Shown: positions 58,202-64,000 of the stretch, one piece after another
Layout: each line of letters opens with the position of its first letter
Position numbering within the stretch: position 1 is the first letter of the stretch
Made by a program: the position numbers and the translations under genes
Assembly (NCBI RefSeq): GCF_945859685.1
Contig: NC_079148.1
Span: 139,125,133 to 139,189,132 of the forward strand
Direction of reading: 5' to 3'
Source of the DNA: Eupeodes corollae
Taxonomy: Eukaryota > Arthropoda > Insecta > Diptera > Syrphidae
Length of the DNA stretch: 64,000 nt
The notes under the pieces: generated by a model
Told to the model about the DNA's origin: nothing
Databases searched by the model: none
Seen by the model: only the letters and a program-made list of their open reading frames with translations

Positions 58202-59271
58202 TAACTTCCCGTAGGAAGTTATTGTAATGGGTCCGAGTTGGCAAATTGAAAATTTTGTCATTTCTCCACGTTTCAAGGTCCGTAGAGTCGAAATAAAAGA
58301 TTTTTTCGCCGTCCATAGCTCCAGAACCTGAAGAGAGATCGATTTCAAATAAATTTTGTTATATCTCCAAAAAAAATTTGTGCAACGAAGAATAATGTAT
58401 TTGGCATCTGATAAAATTTTGAGAAAAATCGATGCGACAGTTTTTTTCACAAAAAATAAAAACCTAAAAAAAATTAATAAAAGTTGGTAAAAATTCCTTT
58501 TTGATTCAAATATCTTTTCAAATCTTTGAGATATTGTCCTTAATTTACTTTTATCTTTCAAAAAAAAATTTTTTGTCAACATTCAGTAAAATTTTGAAAA
58601 AAATCGAATTGACAGTTTTTTGACAAAAAATTAAAAACCGGAAAAAAATTAACAAAAGTTGGTAAAAAACGCTTTTCGACTCAAATATCTTTTCAAAAAT
58701 TTGAGAGAATAACTTCTAACTACTTTTTAATTATAAGGAATATTGTTTTCAACATTAGGACCTATTTTGAGAAAAATCGAGTTGACAGTTTTCTTTAAAA
58801 AAATAAAAACACAAAAAAAAATTTATAAAAGTTGATAAAAATTAATTTTCGATTCAAATATCATTCAAAAATTTTGGATATTATCTTTAAACTACTTTTA
58901 TCTTTCAAAAAATGTTGTCGTTAATATTCAGTACAATTTTGAAAAAAACCGAATTGACATTTTTTGTTCAAAAAATTAAAAACCTAAAAAAAATTTATAA
59001 AAGTTGGTAAAAATTGATTTTAGACTCAAATAGCTTTTCAAAAATCAAAAATATTGGCTTCAAACTTATTTTATTTCACAGAAAATATTGTTTTCAGTAA
59101 TTTTTATGTAAAAATCCAACAGTCGGTTATTTTATAAGAAATAAAATCTTCAAAAAATAGTACGCAAATTTGGTAAAAATTGTAACGAGTACATATAGAC
59201 AAACTTTTAATCAAGAAAAATCGACAGACGGGATGGGAAGTTATCAGTGTGCTTCACATCCCAGCCTCTTT
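58202..59271 (+). repeat. DINE-like repeat copy E (longest module array)
   Basis: Starts TAACTTCCCGTAGGAAGTTA, TGGGTCCGAGTTGGCAAATT. It lacks part of the GT-rich region but has the largest module array: GACAG marks at 58436, 58611, 58784 and 58956 (GACAT) and a last CAACAG at 59118, that is a period of about 172 bp. It ends GACAGACGGGATGGGAAGTT and CATCCCAGCCTCTTTTT. Confidence 0.85.
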
Positions 59272-59511
59272 TTGGAGACTTAAATCTTTCTTAAAGCATT
59301 GGCATAAAATTTTACGGGACTCCAAGTGAAATATTTTAAAAGGTTTTAAACTTGAAGATTTCCGTTGTCAACTGTGATCACTTTTTCGAGAAATAACACA
59401 GTCAGAAAATTTGACTTGCAAATTTGCCAATCGTGATTTTTTTGCATATTTATAAACGGTATAGCTTTTGAGTAGTACCCGTGGCATGATGGTTAGTGCG
59501 TTGGACTGTCA

Positions 59512-61856
59512 ATAAAAAATGTCAATCTGTTGATTAAGGAGAACTACAATCTATCAATTAACAAGTACTGAGACCGCAAGATCCGGTCAGTTAATTCGAG
59601 TGACCCTAGTATGTTCCCCAAAATCAACAAGATATTCAGGAAAAAAAACGATAATGACCTTCCGTGTCTTAAACTCCAAAGAACTGAAGAGAACAGAAAC
59701 GTACTCAGGACAGCGCAAATAGATCCAGAGGAAGCCATCTTTGACGATGACTTTTACATAATTGAAGATCCGAAGGAAAAAGTGGAAGCGGTGGGAGCTG
59801 CTTTCCAGCAAGTGTACAAGGTGAATGTTAGCATTCGCCCCAACCACGACCTGGAAAACAGAGCCCTACTTAATCACTTTTACCTCCGTAATGATATCAC
59901 ACATTGGCGATCTGAGAACCGCGGTTTCATGCGGTTCAATGACGATTCCTTGGCAAATGCCATAATCGCCGAGCAAACGGGACCAAGTCCCTTGTTAGTG
60001 ACGAAGGTTGAGCTTCAGCTCATCTTTAATTCAATAAAAAACAAAAAGTCAGCAGGTGTCGATGGTATATCCAACGTTGTACTAAGACATTTACCGATGG
60101 AAGCAATTGACATATACACCACGCTCTTCAATAATGCACTGAATAATGTGCATTGGAAGACTGCTGTGGTTCATCCTCTCCCGAAAAAGGGAAAGGACAA
60201 CTCCAACCCGTCAAATTTTCGGTCGATAAGTCTTCTTCCGAGCATCAGCAAAGTTTTCGAAAAAATCATTGATAGGGCTCTGACTAAGTGGGCTGCAGAC
60301 AACAAAATAATTGCGGATAAACAGTTCGGATTCAAGGCGGGTCATGACACAATTCATGTTGCGTCTAAACTCGTTTCTGATATCCAATGGAATAAATCAA
60401 AACAACAATGCACAGGTGCTGTTCTGGTTGATTTGGAGAAGGCCTTTGACACCGTATGGTTAGAGGGTCTTTACCTAAAACTGAGCAGGCTTGGCATAAG
60501 CAAGCCATTGTTGTATATACTTTATGATATGCTTAACGGTAGAAAGTTTGTTGTCAAAAGTGGCAATGTAACTTCTACCACAACATTCTCAATTAACCAG
60601 GGCCAGAGGAGCCTTCGCTCTGACGAAACGACTGTTTTTTAGCAATCGGCTTGACCCCAGAGTGAAGTTAATTTGCTACATGGCCCTCATACGGCCAATG
60701 ATCGTTTACGGTTGTCCTGTGTGGCTCAACGTTGCCCCTTCCCAGATGGAGAAGTTTCGGGTGTTCGAGAGGCAGTGTTTACGACGCTGTACCGGCTTAT
60801 ATCGAACAGCCGAATCTTCTTATGTGCATTACTTTTCCAACGAGGTCCTATACAACGGGGCTCGAATCAACAGAATTGACAATTTCGTGCTAAAACTCGT
60901 TCGAGGTCACATTGTAAGAGCTATGTCTTCGACCAACAATTTAATTTTCGGGGCGTTCTATCCGAACGACGAGTATTTTGAGGGTGCAGCGGCTTCATTC
61001 CTCCAGACTCATTCCTCTTTTTAGATAGATGCGGTCTGATATAGGATAGATTGGCAGTTCCGTTAATCTACCACGTCAGACGAAGAACCGTGGATAGGCG
61101 ACTTCTGTACAATCGGGACGTCATGGCACAAGGCGGAGCAGAGCTCCTTCGGTTCAGTAGGGCTGTGTCCGAACGGGACCGAACTGATAGTGTGAAGCAG
61201 GAGAACCAGTTTTGGTGGCTTCAATCGGCACTTGATATTGGGTAGTCGGGATGGGGTTTTAAGCCTTGGCCGGCTTACATACTTGTTTTATGTTTAGGGT
61301 TTAGTTTTAAGTAGAATAGGCATAATGGCACGAAAAAAAAAAATAAAAAAAAAACAAAAAAATAAATAAAAAAAAAACATTAAAAAAAAAAAAAACATTA
61401 AAAAAAATAAATAAAAATAAAAAAAAAAAAAAAAAAAAAGACAACAAAATATGAAAAACAAAAATGTTAGATAGTTAGATTTGCTGCTGTGGTTGTTCTA
61501 GTTTTAAATAGTTTATAGGTAGAATAGGTAGTTTAAGTTAGTTTTTAAGTTTTATTTAAGGACCTTATTTTAAGTAGTTTGTAAGTAAAAATAAACTAAA
61601 AAAGGTTATTGATATTAGTTTTTTTCAAAATTTTCTAATAAAAACAAAACAAATAAAATTTTAATTGAAGTAAAATAGATCTTAAGGCCGAAAGGCATTA
61701 GTAATTAGTGTTATAGTTTAGCTTAGAGTGTCCGTATGGGACCATTAAGTTAGTTGTAAGTTATGGATAATTAGGCTAGTTTTATGAATTTATGTCTAGC
61801 TTTAAGATAGGTTTAAGATTGAATAAATAAAAATGAATTTGAACAAAAAAAAAAAA
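59512..61856 (+). mobile_element. SINE-targeting Jockey-like LINE with perfect 16-bp TSD
   Basis: A 2,345-bp insertion flanked by GTGCGTTGGACTGTCA at 59496-59511 and 61857-61872 (16 of 16). It is 5'-truncated just before the RT domain and ends in GAATAAATAAAAATG, GAACAAAAAAAAAAAA (poly-A). The 3' UTR also holds a 110-bp A-rich tract (61330-61440). The perfect target duplication marks it as a recent insertion. Copies of the same family occupy the same SINE position at 10137 and 40999. Confidence 0.93.
59521..61245 (+). pseudogene. Jockey-like reverse transcriptase, internally deleted
   Basis: The frame starts at the truncated 5' end with a TGA at 59569-59571 (Trp expected), then an open stretch from 59611 to 60642: FYIIEDPKEKVEAVGAAFQQ, IKNKKSAGVDGISNVVLRHL, KTAVVHPLPKKGKDNSNPSN, FRSISLLPSISKVFEKIID, ADKQFGFKAGHDTIHVASKL and TGAVLVDLEKAFDTVWLEGL (first catalytic Asp). 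After SINQGQ the palm region with FADD is deleted, and the sequence resumes at RSLRSDETTVF and, in another frame, RVKLICYMALIRPMIVYGCP. It continues MEKFRVFERQCLRRCTGLYR, a stop at 61022 and a final frame to 61245 (RRRTVDRRLLYNRDVMAQGG). Loss of the FADD box makes it catalytically dead, so it was mobilised in trans or deleted afterwards. Confidence 0.88.
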
Positions 61857-62115
61857 GTGCGTTGGACTGTCATGCCAGAGGTCTTGGGTTCGATCCCTGC
61901 CTATGCCATCTAAAGTTTTTTCACGAGTACTGCCTCTTGCGAGACATTGACAGATTCTCCAAAAGTATCTTTTGTCATAAAAAAGTGCTTTCTCAAATTA
62001 GCCGTTCGGATTCGACATATAAACTGTAGGTCCCCTCCATTTCTGACAAAATTACTCGCGCAAAGGAATAGTTGATAGTTGTAAGTCACTAGGCTCAAAA
62101 CGGACTGTTAAATCC

Positions 62116-64000
62116 CCCAATTTATTTATTTATAGCTTTTTAGTGTAAAATGTCAAAAGCTTCAAAAAGTGCAAAATGAAAAATTTTTATTCGAAAACTA
62201 TAAATTTGAATAAGTATTATTGTACTGACAATATTTTCTGGTGTGTTTTTGAATGAAATCAAATAATTTTAAAATTTAATTTAAAATCCTTAACCTTTGC
62301 AATAATTTGTATAGGTACAATAAATCGTCCTTATTTGTATCTTTAATTTATTCAGATATTTTACAACTTCCTTTGATACATGTTTTTATATGACACTAAG
62401 AATGGCGAATACATTATCAAAAATCTATCCGTCACCACATTGTAAATCCAAAATTTCCAATGGCTATATAACTTTATTTGATGGTTCTGTAATGCCTTCC
62501 CATTTTCAACACTTACATTTTTATGTTTTTTGATTTATGTACATAATTTACAATATTTGTTGGCAATTTTTCAAACTGACAAAAAAAATTAAGTGTAGGC
62601 ATCACTCTTTTATTTATTTTCTTTATATTTTTTAACTTAAAATATATCTTAAAATGTCAACAATGAAAGTGTCCTCATATTTAATGCGTATGCGTTGTAA
62701 ACTTGTATATATTCATCAGAATTTTAAAATTACCAGGATTAAAGTTTATAGTTTGAGAGCCGAAAGTGGGAACGTACAGATCAGGATCAAGCGCCTAATA
62801 AAACAAGCGGTGTCGTTATATGGTCGTATTATTATTATGTCATAAAAAAATAAAATAACAACATAAAAAAAAAAAAAACTAACAGATAGAAAATATAATG
62901 ATTTTATGTATATATTTTCACTAAATTTTCAACCACACATCGTAACAGAATTCCTCTGAATGTTGTCCTATACTCGACTCATGTTCTGTACATGTGAACA
63001 TTAAATTCAGAGAGTCCTTCATGATGAAAATAAAATGAAATTACTATATCCTCTGTATGGCTGAACTGAATGGTTGAAATAGTAAAGTTGTCGAGGATTA
63101 TAATATATTTGATATTGTGTAATTTAATATTTTGTTTTATAGAATTTTAACAATGTGTACAACAAACACACACACATAAATAATTTAAAGATAGAGAGTG
63201 AAATTGAATTATGAATTACTCTATCTATACAGTTATACAAGGATATCCACTCGCACTCGCACCCTATCTTTTATATTCTATATTCTATTTATGGAAGGCT
63301 ACTCAAATATATTTTATGATGGAAACTTTTGTATTATTATTATTATGTGATATTTTGTTGGAATGAGTTTTTGCAGAAGCTAGCAATTTCCAGGATCTAA
63401 GGAACCTATGTGTGCAATAAATGGAACAAAACTACAATAAACATACATACAGAACATACATATACACAAAACTAGAGAACTACTAAAAGTGAATGCGGGA
63501 TTACGGAATAACTTTTAGTAGAATTATACACAAAAATTCCATTGAATTAAATTTTGTTAAATTAGATTTAAGCCAATGTAGTACATAGAAAAGGGTGCTT
63601 ATGATTATATTATTGTGTTTGTAAATATACATTTAAAATTGTCTTTATAATTAAAGCACATCAGCAAAACGAGGTAACATTTTAAATGGATTTACATGTA
63701 ACTCAATACCTGTGTTGATGCAAATTACATTTTTCTCTTCCAAAACCAAACATTTGGAAATTTTTGAGGAGAAGTTAAAAGTGACATAGATAGACTTTGG
63801 ACTTAAAATTTAAATATGGTTTTTGGTAAAATTTTAACCAAATTAAATTTAGATATGTCAAAATATTTGATGTGTGTAGGTAAATAAGCTTATTTTTGAT
63901 TTGCGTGAATTCATGATGTTGTTATAAAGGAATGTTTTACTTTCATTCAAAGTGATATAATTCTGTCTTTCGTGGAAGCTAATTGTGTGAAGTAATGTAA
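62116..64000. other. dpr downstream intron, unassigned
   Basis: AT-rich DNA with short simple repeats ((CACA)n near 63165). No Ig2 exon of dpr was found. The 63-codon frame 62654-62845 has no known motif. Confidence 0.5.

Larger units (their letters stand above)
59476..62115 (+). repeat. tRNA-derived SINE interrupted by LINE
   Basis: The head (TACCCGTGGCATGATGGTTA, GTGCGTTGGACTGTCA) is at 59476-59511. The LINE fills 59512-61856. The SINE resumes with a second GTGCGTTGGACTGTCA at 61857-61872 and continues through the B box (GGGTTCGATCCCTGCC), GACATTGACAGATTCTCC, GTAGGTCCCCTCCATTTC and GTCACTAGGC to the AATTTATTTATTTA tail near 62115. Confidence 0.9.

Noticed and set aside
59476..59511. Functional tRNA gene
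   Set aside because: A and B box-like segments are present in all SINE heads, but the head continues into a repetitive SINE body and no clean cloverleaf could be drawn; called tRNA-derived SINE.
62654..62845. 63-codon ORF in downstream region
   Set aside because: No recognisable domain, no splice context with dpr, and AT-rich surroundings that yield frames by chance.
53059..64000. dpr second Ig exon
   Set aside because: Looked for a frame with the PTATILGG-type start and Ig cysteines after a phase-1 acceptor; none found, so Ig2 must lie beyond the window.
1..64000. CRISPR array or bacterial defence system
   Set aside because: The window is eukaryotic (spliced Ig gene, LINEs, SINEs); no regularly spaced direct repeats with unique spacers.

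Overview
This is an AT-rich, intron- and transposon-dominated piece of an insect nuclear genome, most likely a fly (Diptera). The only host gene I can support is a member of the dpr (defective proboscis extension response) immunoglobulin-superfamily genes, read on the + strand. Three exons are visible: 27550-27752 and 44705-44915 together make the first Ig domain, and 51379-51516 encodes an acidic linker before the expected second Ig domain, which is not in the window. The introns (about 17 kb, 6.5 kb and more than 12 kb) and the sequence upstream of the first exon are filled with mobile elements, mostly broken. No bacterial-type operons, CRISPR arrays, rRNA genes or functional tRNA genes were seen.

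Layout. 0-10 kb: a non-LTR (LINE) relic, a relic and a nearly complete copy of a Tc1/mariner DD41D (rosa-like) transposon, a second LINE relic and long unassigned AT-rich DNA. 10.1-12.5 kb: a composite of a tRNA-derived SINE, a DINE/Helentron-like repeat and an RNase H-bearing LINE fragment, flanked by an 11-bp direct repeat. 13.8-15.7 kb: a 2-kb DNA element with terminal inverted repeats and an acidic ORF of unknown function. 16.4-19.9 kb: a chimeric LINE followed by a DINE-like copy. 22.8-26.8 kb: LINE with a second LINE tail nested in it (13-bp target duplication) and a pogo/jerky-type transposase relic. 28.8-33.3 kb: an apparently perfect 1,581-bp tandem duplication that splits a LINE reverse transcriptase. 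33-43 kb: SINEs, an RTE-type relic and Jockey-like LINE fragments. 46.5-49.8 kb: a long RTE-type LINE, then another fragment. 51.8-62.1 kb: more DINE-like repeats, a nested hairpin, RNase H LINE fragments and a LINE inserted in a SINE with a perfect 16-bp target-site duplication.

The most striking pattern is that one Jockey-like LINE family is inserted three times (10.14, 41.0-41.7 and 59.5-61.9 kb) at the same place in the tRNA-like head of the same SINE family, in both orientations, which points to a site-preferring retrotransposon using a SINE as its target. A second pattern is an interspersed repeat with subterminal inverted arms, a 3' hairpin and a variable number of internal ~172-bp modules. 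All readings were made by eye from the sequence; family names are inferred from remembered motifs, not from database searches.
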